Of a stretch of DNA of 64,000 nt, positions 11,881 to 24,604 are shown piece by piece (within the stretch, counting starts at the first letter, position 1; each line of letters begins with the position of its first letter). The position numbers and the translations under genes are program-made. The stretch lies in assembly GCA_006176705.1 (NCBI GenBank), contig QRFJ01000369.1:310001-374000 (forward strand), given 5' to 3'. This stretch comes from Cocos nucifera. Taxonomy: Eukaryota > Streptophyta > Magnoliopsida > Arecales > Arecaceae. Below the pieces are notes generated by a model. That model had not been told where the DNA came from. It was given only the letters and a program-made list of their open reading frames with translations, and did not search any database.

Positions 11881-14271
11881 TTGGCAAGAGGTAACATTGT
11901 TCCAGTGTTTGAATTATTGGAGGTTGACCAAAATCTTCTAAGTCAAACTGCATTTAAGGACTCTTTTTGTAGTATCTTGTCTTGTGACCAAATTGGTCGC
12001 AAGAAAAGTATTGCAGCTAGAAAAGATTTTAGAGGCACCTTTATGATGGATTTCAGTCTCAACAAGGATAGTGGATGGTGAAGACATAATTAATACCACT
12101 TTAATAGTATAATAAAATATAGTTAGACTTTTAATTTTTAGGTAAACAAATATGAGATTTTATTTTACTGCAATGATAAATATGTTGACCAAGTATTAGA
12201 AATGTAATTGCAAATTTAGTAAGTACAACCATATATAACCCCAACTACACACTACCAAGAGGTAAATCCAAGTAAAATTGTAGCTAAGATGCAACTTGGG
12301 TAGGTCGATTTTGAGGTCAACTTAAGACAAATTTAAAGAAAAAAATCCTTGCTCAAAACCTAACCCAACCCAACTTATGACCCTGTGACCATTATGTGAG
12401 CTCAACTTGAGCTTAATATTTGAAGCATGGGTTAGGTTGTATTCGATTCAATTAGGTGGGTTGGATTTGGATAGGTCATTCAAGTTTTTGGTGGTCGAAA
12501 GTACGAACCAAGTTAGGGTGCATATATAAATGGCAAGGTTAAAAAAGTTTCATAGATGGAAGCCCTTAGAAAGCATTGGTAATATAAATATATGTAGCAT
12601 ATTATTTTATATAGTATATTATTTTATGTATACTATATTATTTTTCAAGAAAAAAATTATTCTACGTGGATGATTTGAATGCATATGTGTTTTTAAGTGT
12701 TCTCCTTTAACTACTAAAGCAAATAGGTGACATCTTTTTAGTAGAATATGTAAATATATTAATCTAATAAAAGAAAAAAGATATCAAAAATATATCTTAG
12801 GTTGATCTATGTGCTTTTCTCTCAACCCATAGAATGTCACCTCCTTCCCACCCCAATCCCTATGGCCTTTCTATGCACACTGTCTCTCTATCTATCCCCC
12901 CCCCACAACACACACCTAAAATAGAGTGAGAGGCCATTCATCACTCCTTCATGTTGTCCTTCTATTCTTGTTCCTCCTCTTCCTACTCCTAATCTTCACT
13001 ATGATACTACCTACCTACATCCTACATTCATACTAGCACCACTTGAGAGGAGGCCCAAGTAAATAGCAGAGCTCTCTTTCTCATTTATTCCTTAATGCCC
13101 TTTTCTTTCCTCTATAAGTCCTAGTTCCTCCTATATCACCCACCCCCTCTTTGTCAAGCTCCCAAACCTATCTTCACCTATTTGGCTCCATCTCTGACCA
13201 CTTCCAACTTGATCATCTCTCTTGTTTTGCTCCAATCATAATTTTAGGTTAGTGGCACCAACTTTTTTTTTCTAATTTTATTCACATGCATGATTTGAAT
13301 GTGCTTTGGAGTTGTGATTTCCAAGCAAATATATTTTAAAATCATGAAGTTGATATTCTAAGTCAGGTGCACTAGGTGTTTTTGGCACTTCTAGCATCTA
13401 TGATTAGGTTAGTACAAATTGAGAAGGGGACTTAACCAAGTTAGTGAAAAGCAAGATAAAGGTGGAGAAGGGAGAGAGAGTTAGGGTCACACTATATTTC
13501 TCGCCACCAAAGATGTTGATTTAGGTAGAAAATCTTAGATCTATGAGTCGGGAAAGATAAGAGTTAGAGCTTAAAGAAAATCTAAAGAGGAGGATGGAGA
13601 AAAAGAGAGAGGGAGAGAGAGGGAGAATCACGGGCATAGGGCAGCACCATAGGAGTAATGATCTATATGGAAGGAGGGCCATTGCTCAGTTTAACTAAGG
13701 ATAAGAGACTGCAGATGGGAAATATAGCTGAAAATTAAAATGTTAGAGGTGGAGTGTTGTGAATAAGAGAGATGGATTGCTACTGGCAGAGAGAGGATAG
13801 ATTCTAGAGATGGAGAGTTATCGGTGGATGGAAGATGAGAAAGAGAAAAGAAGAGTTTCATGATGAGAATATAGAATGTAGAGATCATGCAATGAGGAAA
13901 AGAGGACAAGAAAGTCTATTAAGGATTCAACTTCTAGCAATATATATTATTGAGTTAGGTTGGTTGCCTAACAACTGAAGTCAAGTCCAACCAAAATTTG
14001 GATTGGGTTAAGAATTACCAACCCAATTCTAGCCCAAACTAGAGAAACACTTGTCCAAGCCTACTCAAAGTTTGTGGCATGCTTGGATTGGTTCTTATAA
14101 GTATTTCTTTTAACTATTCTAAGAGTCTCCTTTTATAAATTTTAACTTTTTGACTAGCTTATTAGCATTTGTTTTTTCTATTTTATTTTTTTAGATGGTT
14201 GATAACATTTTGTCATTAGCTTTTCTCTCTGATATTTCATTTGGAGTGCCAGTATTAGTCATAAGAGCCTA
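11881..14271. other. Spacer with no supported gene
   Basis: AT-rich sequence with short CT-rich and GA-rich stretches: a C run with CA repeats near 12897-12917 and gagagaggg repeats near 13600-13625. A frame at 11812-12081 (89 codons) starts with an ATG inside the flank of the purine repeat and resembles no known protein. I see no gene. Confidence 0.45.
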
Positions 14272-15190
14272 ATGCAACATTCGTCGAACCGTCCAATGAT
14301 TCAGAGTGTGTCGGATCAAACGATTAAGGGCATGCCAAACTATATCGATGGCTAATTGGTATGGTTCGAATGTTTGATTTAGAACGCTAGCAAAAATGGA
14401 GCAAAAAAGAAGGAAGAGAGGAAGAGAGAAAGAGAGGAGGGGAGGAAAGAAAAAAGAAAGGTCGGCAGTGACCAGTGGTGGCCCACCAAGATCGCTGGAG
14501 GGCCGTCGAGGCCTCCAAGCCTCCACACTCCTTCATGAGGTGTGAGAAGAGAGAGAGAGAGAGAGAGAAGATGGGAGGGGAAGGTGGTGGGGAGGCCATT
14601 GGAGCACCACTAGGTGGCCATCATGGCCGTCGAAGGGACCAAAATAGCTCTACAACCACAATGGATTCAAAATTGGAGCTTCATCCCTATTTCGTCATAT
14701 TTTTTAAAAATTATGATGTATAATAAAGCCAACAATGGATTTATTGACTTTACTCTAGCTTTATTGTGTATCATGTTTTTTAAAAAACATGACAAGATAG
14801 GGGTGAAAGCCCCTATTTCAAATCCATGGTGGCTATAGGCTATTTTGACTCATTCGATGGCCATGGTGGCCTTCCCGCCACTATCCCCTCCATTGTCTCC
14901 CCTCCCTTTCCCTCCTTCTCTCTTTGCTCTCATTCTCTTACGGAGCCTGAGAGGCCTCGACAGCCCTCTGACGGCCTCTACGATCCTCTAATGGCTATCG
15001 TTAGTGTATTCATTGACCTTCCTTTCCTTCCCTCTCCCTCCCTTCCTCCCCTCCTCTCTTTGTCTTTCTTTTCCTCTGATGATCTAGGCCTCTTTCTTTC
15101 CAATTGGGGCATAGCCCCTCTTTGACATGGAGGAGGACTTCTCCTCCTCTCTGAACTCTATTGGAGACTAGGGAACTCTAGCCTCCGCTC

Positions 15191-15200
15191 TATATAAAGG
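15191..15200 (+). promoter_or_regulatory. TATA box of the outer LTR
   Basis: TATATAAAGG is followed by a cytosine- and thymine-rich leader with CATCATCAACC-like initiator context and, about 140 bases on, a GAG-GTAAGG donor-like site. This is a typical core promoter layout. It lies just upstream of the Tat LTR insertion point at 15362. Confidence 0.55.
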
Positions 15201-15361
15201 ACCCCAAACCTCCCTTCAAGCCTCTCATCATCAACCATCACTATCCCTACTTCCTCTCCCTTTCTTCCAATTTTTGCTGGATTCTTTTCTCCGTGCTCAC
15301 CAAAAATTAAGATTGAAGATAGAACCGGAGTCGAGGTAAGGCCCTGATCTCACATCATCTC

Positions 15362-18300
15362 TGTTGGGGGTAAAATAGCTCCTGCCAAAGTCTCACAAAG
15401 TCTGACCTTGGTAGGGCACCATTTGGGTTCAAGACATACTCTAGTCTGAGGTTCAATCAGGTTGGTCTCCTGGTCTAAATAAACTCCATAGGATCGGCCT
15501 CTAAATCCAACTAAGCTCAGAGCTTCAATCGAGGGTGGCTCATCTCGAAAATGATGATAACTTCTGTTGATGTCCAATCTTGTGTGTTGGCCGAGCTTCT
15601 TTACTTCGACCATCCAACTACTCTATCCTATTAATGGCAGATATTGCCAAGACTATGCCGTGAATCTCAGCCAGACGAACTTGAGCCAAAAAAAAAAGCT
15701 CATCATTTGCTTGACTCCGATCTTCAGTTTAGGACAAGCAACAACCGCTTCACAAGTACTAAACTTCAGTATTCTCTGATCCCAACTTTGGGCCAACCTT
15801 GGACACTAGTCGAACTCCATCAAAATGATTAAAGCAGTTTCACTACAGTCCTAATTGGAAAATTTGTTATTTCTTTTCGACCTCAAGACCTCCAAACTGA
15901 AGTACCAGTTTCCATCATCGGTCAATCTTGAAGGTGATAGAACTTCCAAAAGCTGTTGAAACAATTCTATCGAGGTTTAGATCTAGAACCTAATCTACAA
16001 ACTTGCCACTCCCAACCCAAAGGCCGACCTTCAAGCTTGGTCCATCCGATCCTAAGCCCCAACAGCTTAACCTCAGGATAAATAACTCATGATCAAGCTC
16101 AGAAGCATCTGACCTTCTATCCAAACTCCAGCAAATAATATCCAATTGAAGGAAATCAAGCAGGGTTTAGGGCATGCTTTTCGAAAACTTTTTTCGAATA
16201 AAATACAGCGGAAGCTAAAATTGATCTAATATTAATTCTATAGCATGCATTGATCTAATCAATTATCCTACTCAGGATCTAGATATGGTAATATGTAATA
16301 AAAAAATAAAATATAATCAATCAGCAAATCATATTTGCTGATCGATATGAGTTTAAAACTCGATACCTATGCACGGATAGCTGATCTCCATGATTTGAAT
16401 CAATCAGAATAGGTTCTGGCATCACACTATAATTGCACACTTGTCCAACCTCTATTGTTAGTCCACACAAAGCTCCTGATCTCGACCAGCTCTATCAGAG
16501 TGCTAGCTCCTCGTCAGGACCTTTGATGACTGATCATGATTGATCTGATAGATCATATACTTTTTAATTTTTTGAATATTTTAAAAAATTAGAACACAAA
16601 TATTGGAGGATGATAAAGAGATGTTTCAAATTTAGTAGCAATCCGATGCTCACAGCACTCGATCTCTCCATCCGAACCCAGATTTCCAAAACTAGGATTT
16701 CACTCAGCCCAAAAATCCTGACACACTAAAAATCCTATCACACCCTCTCTATGTGGAGTTTTTCTATGAAATAAGTTTTTATGAAAAGATGACTTTTATA
16801 TCTATAAACCCTATTTAGATCATATCTAAAAATTAAGTATTCTTAGAGGTGAAAATCAGAAGAGAAGAGAGGCATGAGGAAAAAATAAAGTACTGCAGGA
16901 CCCTACTCATCTTCACTCCAAGATTTTTCTTGTCCAAAAATAATGCCCAATCACTTTAAAATTTTTATCATGTAATGATAATCCCTTCTTGCGCACGTAA
17001 AAAAATTCTCATAATTTTTTGACGTGAAATACCATGGGAAAGGTGTATGGAAAGAGATAAGGGTCACAGGTTGAACTTGTTTCAACCTCCCAACCAACAT
17101 CAAATTCAAAAACCTTCTTATCCCTATCCAACGCCCACCCCTGGATGTTTGACACATAGAAGGACTCTCCTTCTGTGTGCCCACCTTTAGAAAATGCACA
17201 AAAAAATCACGTAACATTTCTCAAGGGGCGCGGTGAATGGATAAGCATGAGAGGGAGTTGGGAAGTTTCAACCAAATCGACCAACTCAAGTTGAATTCAA
17301 AATTCAACTTAAATCCAATCTGATCCAATACTTGGACTAGGTCAAAGGCAAAAAGAGGAGGGGGCATAGATACCTTCTGTGTGTGAGAATTCTCATGCAA
17401 AATCAAAGTGTGCATGAGATAGGGTGTGGAAAAGTCAAAGCAGGGTGGCGCAGGGAGAAGAAAGGTTCAAATTCAAACTTATTTGACTTAGTCTTAATTG
17501 GTTTCCACCAAACCAATTAATCTAGAACCAATTAGACTAGGTTAAATCCAACTAATTTAGGCTTAACCCAATCCAATAAAATCTTAATCAAATTAGAAAT
17601 TAATTAGATTCAGATTCTGATCAAATCAGGGTCAAATCTTTCATAGCAATTAGGTCATCTCATGATCTGATCGAGTCAAACCCAGTTGAATCCAATTCGA
17701 TCGAACTTGATCAAATCTTCATCGCTCAATCAAATTGCGCTAATTAGCAATCAAATTGCTAATTAATCCTTCAATAAACATAGAGTTTCAATTGGATGGG
17801 TATCTGGTTAATAGAGTTCCATCAATATGAAACTCCTGAAGAGTCCCAATCAGTGGGACTCTTGAACCCAGTGTCCCAAATGAATGAAACTCATGATCTT
17901 AGAGTCCCAGACTAGTAGAACTCCTGATCAAAGAATTCTAAATGAGTAGGACTTAGAGTCTCAGTCCAGCAGGACTCTTGATCGCAGAGTTCCAGTCTAG
18001 TGGGACTCTTGTCCATAGTGTCCTAAGTCATCAAGAGTCATGATCAGCCATCAGATCAGGTAGGAACTCCTTATGTGTGTGACCCCACAGGTTCAAATCC
18101 TAAATCAGTAGCACAGGAATCAATTTTTTATACCAATCAATGTGACCATCTAGCAATGATACCCGACATTCGGATAGGTCAAAAAGTCGCATCGCAACAA
18201 TAACGAACCTATGGAATATGATTACCGTATAATTCATCCCCTTGACCTCGATGCTCGAAGGATGATCTAGGATTTACTTCCAATACTAAAATTCATCCAC

Positions 18301-19297
18301 AGTATATTTCAAAACTTAGCATCCATCATATGGACTACCTCGATCGAGGATTTGCTAAATTGAAATATAATGATGCACTTGCTCCAACAGTTGGAGGGGC
18401 CAATCCCATCTTGACTTATGCACTAACAAGCCAAGTACTTGACTGCATCCAATAGCCTTCCATCATTGAATTAAAAATTCAAATAGTCCGGTACCTAAGT
18501 ACAGTGAGTTGCTTACAAGTCACCATGGTAATCTCAGGTCTAAGGGATACATATATCCATATCCTTCACGAGCAACTCTTGGCAGAAGAGAGCTCCACAG
18601 TTGGATCACGTTCAGTGAAATGTACCCCTACACTTCACCTGCATGCCATAGCAGTATCTCTATACTTCTTGGTTAAGAGAACAACCAATACTTATAGCAC
18701 ACAATGATCTACACTCGATACGTTGTCATCCTAGATAACAATGAATCATTTGATCGTGAACTGATTTAAGGACTAAACGATAAATCCTCCTTTGTTGAGT
18801 CTAAATAGTCCTAAGGATTTCATCATAGAAGAGCTCATTATAGAAAGATGCACAAGGTGATGAAAATATTAAAATAATAATTTTATTTATTAATAATTTA
18901 AGTATAATTATATTTAGCTCAACCATCTATAACCTAAATGATTGACTTTAGGATATAATTTTCAACACCAACAACCAGCAAGTCATGATAAACGACAGTT
19001 CACTCTCCGTAGCAAACTCTGAATGGCCCGAATAGCCTACTGACATTCTATTATGGCTGTTCTCATCAAGCTGTTATAGGCTCTATCTATAAATAGGATC
19101 CTCCAGATACGTTCTTTTTTCTAAGCTCTATTTTCATCTTCAATCTTCTGAGTACTTCATTTTTGTTAGCCAGATTATTAATCTGACTGTCGGAGGATCC
19201 ATGCCGAAGTCACCTTCGATCAGGACTTTGTCTTGCAGGTCCCACCAGCGAGATCCTAATTTCAATCTCCAGCAACCATCCATTTTCTACACCAACA
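15362..19297 (+). mobile_element. Solo Tat-type LTR (interrupted by a copia A solo LTR)
   Basis: The start TGTTGGGGGTAAAATAG and the end CTACACCAACA have the TGTTGG/CCAACA termini of the family. The internal landmarks of the complete Tat LTR at 34476-35631 are present, including a TATA box at 19088-19095 and the 'actccagcaa'-like tail. Removing the insert at 16147-18967 leaves about 1.1 kb, close to the 1156-bp reference. The flanks ATCTC (15357-15361) and CTCTC (19298-19302) match at four of five bases, consistent with an aged target duplication. There is no internal domain, so this is a solo LTR left by recombination. Confidence 0.8.
16147..18967 (-). mobile_element. Solo copia A LTR, minus strand (about 2.82 kb)
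   Basis: The segment matches the copia A 5' LTR (4129-6893) from end to end, with TGTTGAAAATTATATCC at 18967 (minus) and a TTCCTTCA end at 16147. Flanks CCAAT (16142-16146) and CCAAC (18968-18972) are a near-perfect 5-bp target duplication. It has no primer-binding site or internal domain attached. It lies inside the solo Tat LTR, so it is younger than that insertion. The palindrome array is present at 17835-18010. Confidence 0.88.
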
Positions 19298-21170
19298 CTC
19301 TCCTTCTTCCCATAGCCTTGTGCACTATCGCCAGCCATTAGTTTTGTCGGAAAACAACCAAGAAGAATATCCCCTATTTTTTGATTTTTTTCATTCATGG
19401 GTGCCACCATGTTTAGACACCGAATCTTAAGCCAAGTACCCTGGCCTCTCCATGACCTTTCATGGCAAGTCCACGACCGCCGATGAATAGCCAATGGCCA
19501 AAAACAAAGAAAAGCCCAAGATCTATTTTTTAATTCCTTTTTCTTTGATTTCTTGCTGCTTGGTCCTCTTTGTCGATCATCCATGCACCACCGACCATAC
19601 CCTGCCGCCCACCATCAGCCCTCTAGCCACTGGCCACCACCTCCCTTCCTCCCCTATTTGGCCAAAGAAGGGAAGAAGAAAAGAAATAAAAAGAAGCAAG
19701 AAAAAAAGGAAAGGAGAAAGAGTTGTCTCTCTCCTTCTCTATAGGATTTCTATCTCTACTCCCTTTTTCTCTCTCTAACTGATCCATGGACCCCTATATG
19801 AACTTGAGATGATTTTTTTAAAAAATGCGAAACCACTTTGATATCCGTGCAGTATGTTAACCCCATCCCGACCATGTCGAGTATCTTTAAAACCTCCTAT
19901 TGATGAACCTTGTTGATCAATCTTAGTCTTGATCCAATCTGTGCTTCATAATTTCTTGATCAACTCGCTTAGATCTAACCTATCTAGCCTACTAGATCGA
20001 TCACCTGATCAACAATCTCCTCTTCATGTTATTTAATTTTATTAGATTCATCAAACAAGAAATTAATTATATTTTTAATATTTTAAATAGGATTAACATA
20101 TTTGCCTAATGAAGTTTGAAGATCTAAAGTGGACAAGGTAAGTAAACCTTATATTTCTTATTTATTTTTAAATTACCATATTTTTCTTGTAAATGATCTA
20201 CTGCTAATGAAATCATATTTTTCATAAACAAGGATCAATATATGAGATATTAAAAAAAGCATATTTTATTATGACAAGCAATTTCATGAGTATGTTTTAT
20301 AAAAGTAATATATTTGTGAAGTATGAATTTCATTATTTTTCCACCTACATATATGTATATTTTAAAAAATATATATAAATATTTTAAAGGCTCTTAGGTA
20401 GCTATGAATGGATTCTTAGAATTGAAAAAATTAATATCTGGAGCTAGCATCCATATGAATACAGGTTCTGCCAGTGAGTATAAAGTTGGCATATGAAATA
20501 AGAACTCTGTCGATTAAAAACATCAGCCCTATCGATCACGAGTATAAAGTGACTATAGCATGAATATGTAAGAGCAATATTTTGAACCACGATATGAATA
20601 CATAACATGAATGACTTGCGAATATGTTAACGAAATATTCATGATTTATGCATACATGATTATCTTTATGACTTGTTTTATTATATGTTCTATAAAATAC
20701 TTTAGTTTTGTAATATCTGTTATTTTCTAAATATTGCATTATCATAAAAAAAATCATACTTGATCTGGTAAGAAAGTGTCGGTTTTATTTATTGAGCTAA
20801 TGTAGCTTATATCCTTTTTATTTTTCTTTTTCTAGAGTAACAAGACGACTAGGAACAATGAAGAATCCGGGCTTGAAGGTCTTTGCTAGCAACCTTAGAA
20901 ATTTTGTAGCTGAACTTAGTTTATTGGATTCTCATATACTTGTAGTCAATTAATTTATGAATTTTGAGATATGAGTTTGGTATTTGATTTTGGATTGATA
21001 TGCTCTGAACCAATCTTAATTTATTTACTTGATGAATGATGAAATTAAATCTTTTATTATATTTTATTTATGATAGATTTTAACTGACTGTGATTGATAG
21101 GCTTCATGTTATCGAGGATGGTATCCCTTGATAGCATGGCCGTGTTATGTTTTGGATTTAGAGTATAACA

Positions 21171-22995
21171 TTTTCTCCCCGGTTCATCTCATTTTTGTGT
21201 CGGTTCAGATCTAGTATAGTTTGATATGGGGTGTATTGACTCGTATCACTGGTTGGCTGGCACAGGGTCAGATTCTAAGTCAGCAATCCTTGGTCTAATG
21301 ACTCTAATCGTGTTTGCATTTGGAAGGCGGTTTCTTTTAATGAACACTTTAGGCTTGAACTAAATAACCAGAAGTTCTTTTCTTTTTGATGCCAAATTCA
21401 ATATAAGCTAGGAGGACTCTCTCTTCTGTTAGCATGAGCCTTAAGGGGAGGATTTCTTCAAAACTGTAGATGATTGTTAGGTCATGTTGGTCTAGAACGA
21501 AAAAATATTTAATGTCTGATTCCTAGTTGGTTAAATTTCTCTAGAGTTTACCTTCAATTTTCTATCCTTTTCATTAGTTTTCCTTAATAACTACTTCTTG
21601 CTCACCCTGCTTCATAGACAGCCTTATCATTCCTTTTGAACTTTAGATCAAATTCTAACTTTTTGTCAGCCCCTACATAATCAGAATTTTCCCTTGAAAG
21701 TTCATTCTATCAATTGAAAAACTTGATGCTTTTGGTATAGATTACGTTATGCTGTTTTTTTTATTATTATTATTTCCTAGCATTGGGAGATCAAACTCCG
21801 AAATGCAACCATTTCATAAACATCTTGTTGCTTGAAAATTCCCACCAAAAGCATCGATGAACTTTCTCCCTGGCCACATTAAGTGTCAAGAATTTCCATG
21901 GCCAGATTAAGGATGAGTGCTGGGATGAACTACCATTGCAAAGGGTACTAGACAAACATAATTGAATAATTAAATCATCATTTTAGAAGTTAAGAAATCA
22001 TAAAGTGCCTAGTGCTAGTTCATATAGTCACGATGAGAGAGTATGTGGGGAGGAATGCAGAGGGTAAAGGCAATAGCATCAATGCATGCTTCATTATTAT
22101 GTGTTATCAAGCCTCCAACTAGCGTGCATATCATCAAGTCGTTAATTGTTCGAAGACTTTTCTCAATTTTATTTACCAAAATTATGAAAAAGAACTATCT
22201 GGCAGTATGAGATACCCAGTTGATGCTTCCAATTAAGCTGGAAACTAGATCTTCTATTTTTCTTGGAATTGATTATGGTCCTAAAGAGACCATTGAACAT
22301 TGATTCATGATACGCTTTGCTAAGATGAAACTAATATGCAGCAATGCATGTTTATTTTTAAAGTTTAAATTGTCGGTTGCATGATCAGGACAACTACTAA
22401 TTAGTTGGTGGTAAGAGATGAAGATTTCATTGGAAAAGTTGTACGACTAGATTTTTATGAGAACTCGTTTGAGCGGATTCTCACTTTTTTGTAAGACACC
22501 TTGACTACTGAAGTGCAACAATTTTATAGCTGGATGCCAAACTAGTGGAGATTATACACGTCCCTTCTACATGAGCACTAAATGCTAGTCTAAGGAAAAA
22601 GCAAGGTTTATCGCATGTTATCATCAATCATTGATGGTTGAACTATGTTACATGGGTTGAGGTTCAGGCATCAGGTGTGGGTTTGTGTCTAGGAGTCAAA
22701 TTTTTCTTATCCCTGTACCTTAGGATACAAGAACTCAGCTAAAATGGATCTGAAGGTTAACCGTGGGTCTCACTTGACTGTCATTTAACAACTAGGAGCC
22801 AGCCTTTTTTATCTTTCCTACTTTTTGGTTTTGTACTTACATTACAAATAGTTATGCTTGTTATATACACATTTGCACATGTTTTGCATACCTATGCCTT
22901 ATTTTGTACACAAGCTAGAATTAAAAGACATTAAAACAAGAATAGGAAGAAATTTTTTTGGTCAAGTTTTGATAATCAAATGGGAAGCAAACTAG
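21171..22995. other. Spacer with no supported gene
   Basis: Moderately AT-rich sequence with a few short frames. No domain, splice-bordered exon or repeat structure could be recognised. It may contain remains of the internal region of the element whose LTR ends at 21170, but no primer-binding site is obvious. Confidence 0.4.
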
Positions 22996-23012
22996 GGATG
23001 ACTATTGCATTG

Positions 23013-23612
23013 TCCATTGTTGCGGCCAAGGGACGCAAGGTATTATCCACTCGGGTCCATGGGGCTTTCGATTTTGCCCCTTTAGATTCCAATCCAAAAG
23101 GCACCTCATGTAGGATGCATGGTTCCTTCCTATATAAGCTAGAGTTTTCTTTGACTCACAACCAATGTGAGATTAATGATGCCCTCCTACCTACACCATA
23201 ACATAGCCCACTAGTCAAAGAGGAGTCTACGTGCGGATAGGAAGTGCCCTCCTTCGTTTTTACCACAACCCTCCAATAAAAGAGGGTCTATGTACAGACA
23301 GAAGGTGTCCTCCTCCTTGTCTTTATCACAACCCCTCTAGTCAACGAGGAGTTTGTGTATGGATGAAAGGGGCTCCACACTCGCAGGGGTGGTCTCCTAT
23401 CTGACATGCCACTATTGTGGCCAAGGGTTTATGGCTCGGTATGTGAGATATTGTTTGCTCTGGCTTATAGTCCTTACAATTTTGTCCCACTGGATTTCAA
23501 TCCAAAAGATGCCTCACATAAGATGGATGGTTCCTTCCTATATAAGCAGGAGTCCTCCTTGACTCACAACCAATGTAGGACTGATGATTCCCTCCCTCCT
23601 ACACCACAACAT
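23013..23612 (+). repeat. Direct repeat of a TATA-bearing unit (23013-23206 and 23408-23612)
   Basis: Two units of about 200 bases are separated by about 200 bases. Each runs from 'attgttgcggccaaggg' (or its variant) through 'gatttcaatccaaaag' and 'ggttccttcctatataagc' to 'cttgactcacaaccaatgt' and 'ccctcctacacca'. Each unit holds a TATATAAGC box. The spacer carries three shorter related motifs (cctc...gtcaa-gaggagt...tgtgcggat) at 23200-23360. It looks like the promoter-leader part of an LTR-like or non-autonomous repeat, duplicated just upstream of copia B. I do not recognise the family. Confidence 0.55.
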
Positions 23613-23804
23613 CCATGAAACAATTTCATTGTATGGGATCACAACAATCCATCAAACAAACCCATCTTCAGTGAATCTTGCATGGGTCAACAACCTGATT
23701 AATACCCACACTAATGTTAATGCCATTCTCTCTTTGCTCAATGCTATACTAGCTACAGCCTCCACCTACAACCTTACTATTGCTTGACCTTCTCCATTCA
23801 TCAT

Positions 23805-24177
23805 TGTTGGTTTTTAAATGTGGGGTTGGTTTGCTTATGTGGGCAAAACCCAATCCAACTTAGCAATGCAGTTTTTGGAAGTTATTTTGATAACTTTCCA
23901 TAACTGCAACATACTAAAAACTGCCTTGAGATGCTAGAAAAATATACTTCGATGGCCCTCTCTCACTCTATAACAAAAGCATTGAAAAAACTCTCAAAAC
24001 AAAACATTCATCTTGCAGGCATTTGGTTTATGCAAATCAAGTGCATTCTATCTTGTGATTATATTTTGACCCAGGAGTTGAGGTTTGATCTTGATTTGGC
24101 TCGAAGGAAGAAAATTTAGTTCGATTTTGATGCAAGGTAATCTGAAACTTGTAGGTTCTTATATTTACATTTTAACA
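23805..24177 (+). mobile_element. Copia B 5' LTR (373 bp)
   Basis: It starts TGTTGGTTTTTAAATGTGG and ends TTTTAACA, followed at once by a tRNA-Met-type primer-binding site. The start is repeated at 46657 (TGTTGGTATTTAAATGTGGG), where a truncated 3' LTR follows a polypurine tract. The two copies can be aligned over the first 110 bases. The left flank atcat (23800-23804) would be one half of the target duplication; the other half is lost. Confidence 0.85.
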
Positions 24178-24196
24178 TTGGTATCGGAGCTTTATG
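24178..24196 (+). other. Copia B primer-binding site
   Basis: TTGGTATCGGAGC, directly after the LTR, differs by one base from the TGGTATCAGAGC consensus complementary to initiator tRNA-Met. Confidence 0.85.
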
Positions 24197-24604
24197 ATTG
24201 AATCCTTTTACTCCTTGATGTTATCTGACATGTTTAAAACTTGTTTATAACCTAAAATTACAAAGTTACATGAGTTATTTGCTTAAAACCAAAATTTGAC
24301 CCTCCAATGGTATGTACTCATAGACTGAATATATGGGACTGGTTTTAACATATATGATAGCCCTAATGACATAGAACATGCATGCAAAATTTGGGGTTAA
24401 TTGGATGAGTGTGTGAGAAGTTAAGGTCTGTGAAAGTTTAAGGTGAAGATGGTTGGGGCAATGAATTTTGGATCAATTTTCTCTCTCTATAATGATTCTT
24501 AGTCATTAAAATTAGCACCATTCAATGATATGATCTGAGAGCTTTCCAACAGTATATGGCACGTATTATTTGGATTCCTGAAATGAGAGATACAAGCCTT
24601 CAAA

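Larger units (their letters stand above)
14272..21170 (+). mobile_element. Probable old LTR (chromovirus-like), split by nested insertions at 15362-19297
   Basis: The two flanking halves, 14272-15361 and 19298-21170, look like one long LTR of about 3 kb. The first half ends with a strong TATA box (15191-15200), a pyrimidine-rich leader and a GTCGAG-GTAAGG donor-like site near 15332-15340. The second half ends near 21090-21170 with a block (gcttcatgttatcgagg...tagcatggccgtgttatg) ending in TATAACA that I associate with plant chromovirus LTR ends. The left border (TGCAACATTCG) is a guess and no target duplication was found, so the limits are uncertain. Confidence 0.4.

Noticed and set aside
11812..12081. 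89-codon plus-strand frame starting MGQDSGSS
   Set aside because: Starts inside the flank of the purine repeat; no similarity to a known family and no promoter seen.
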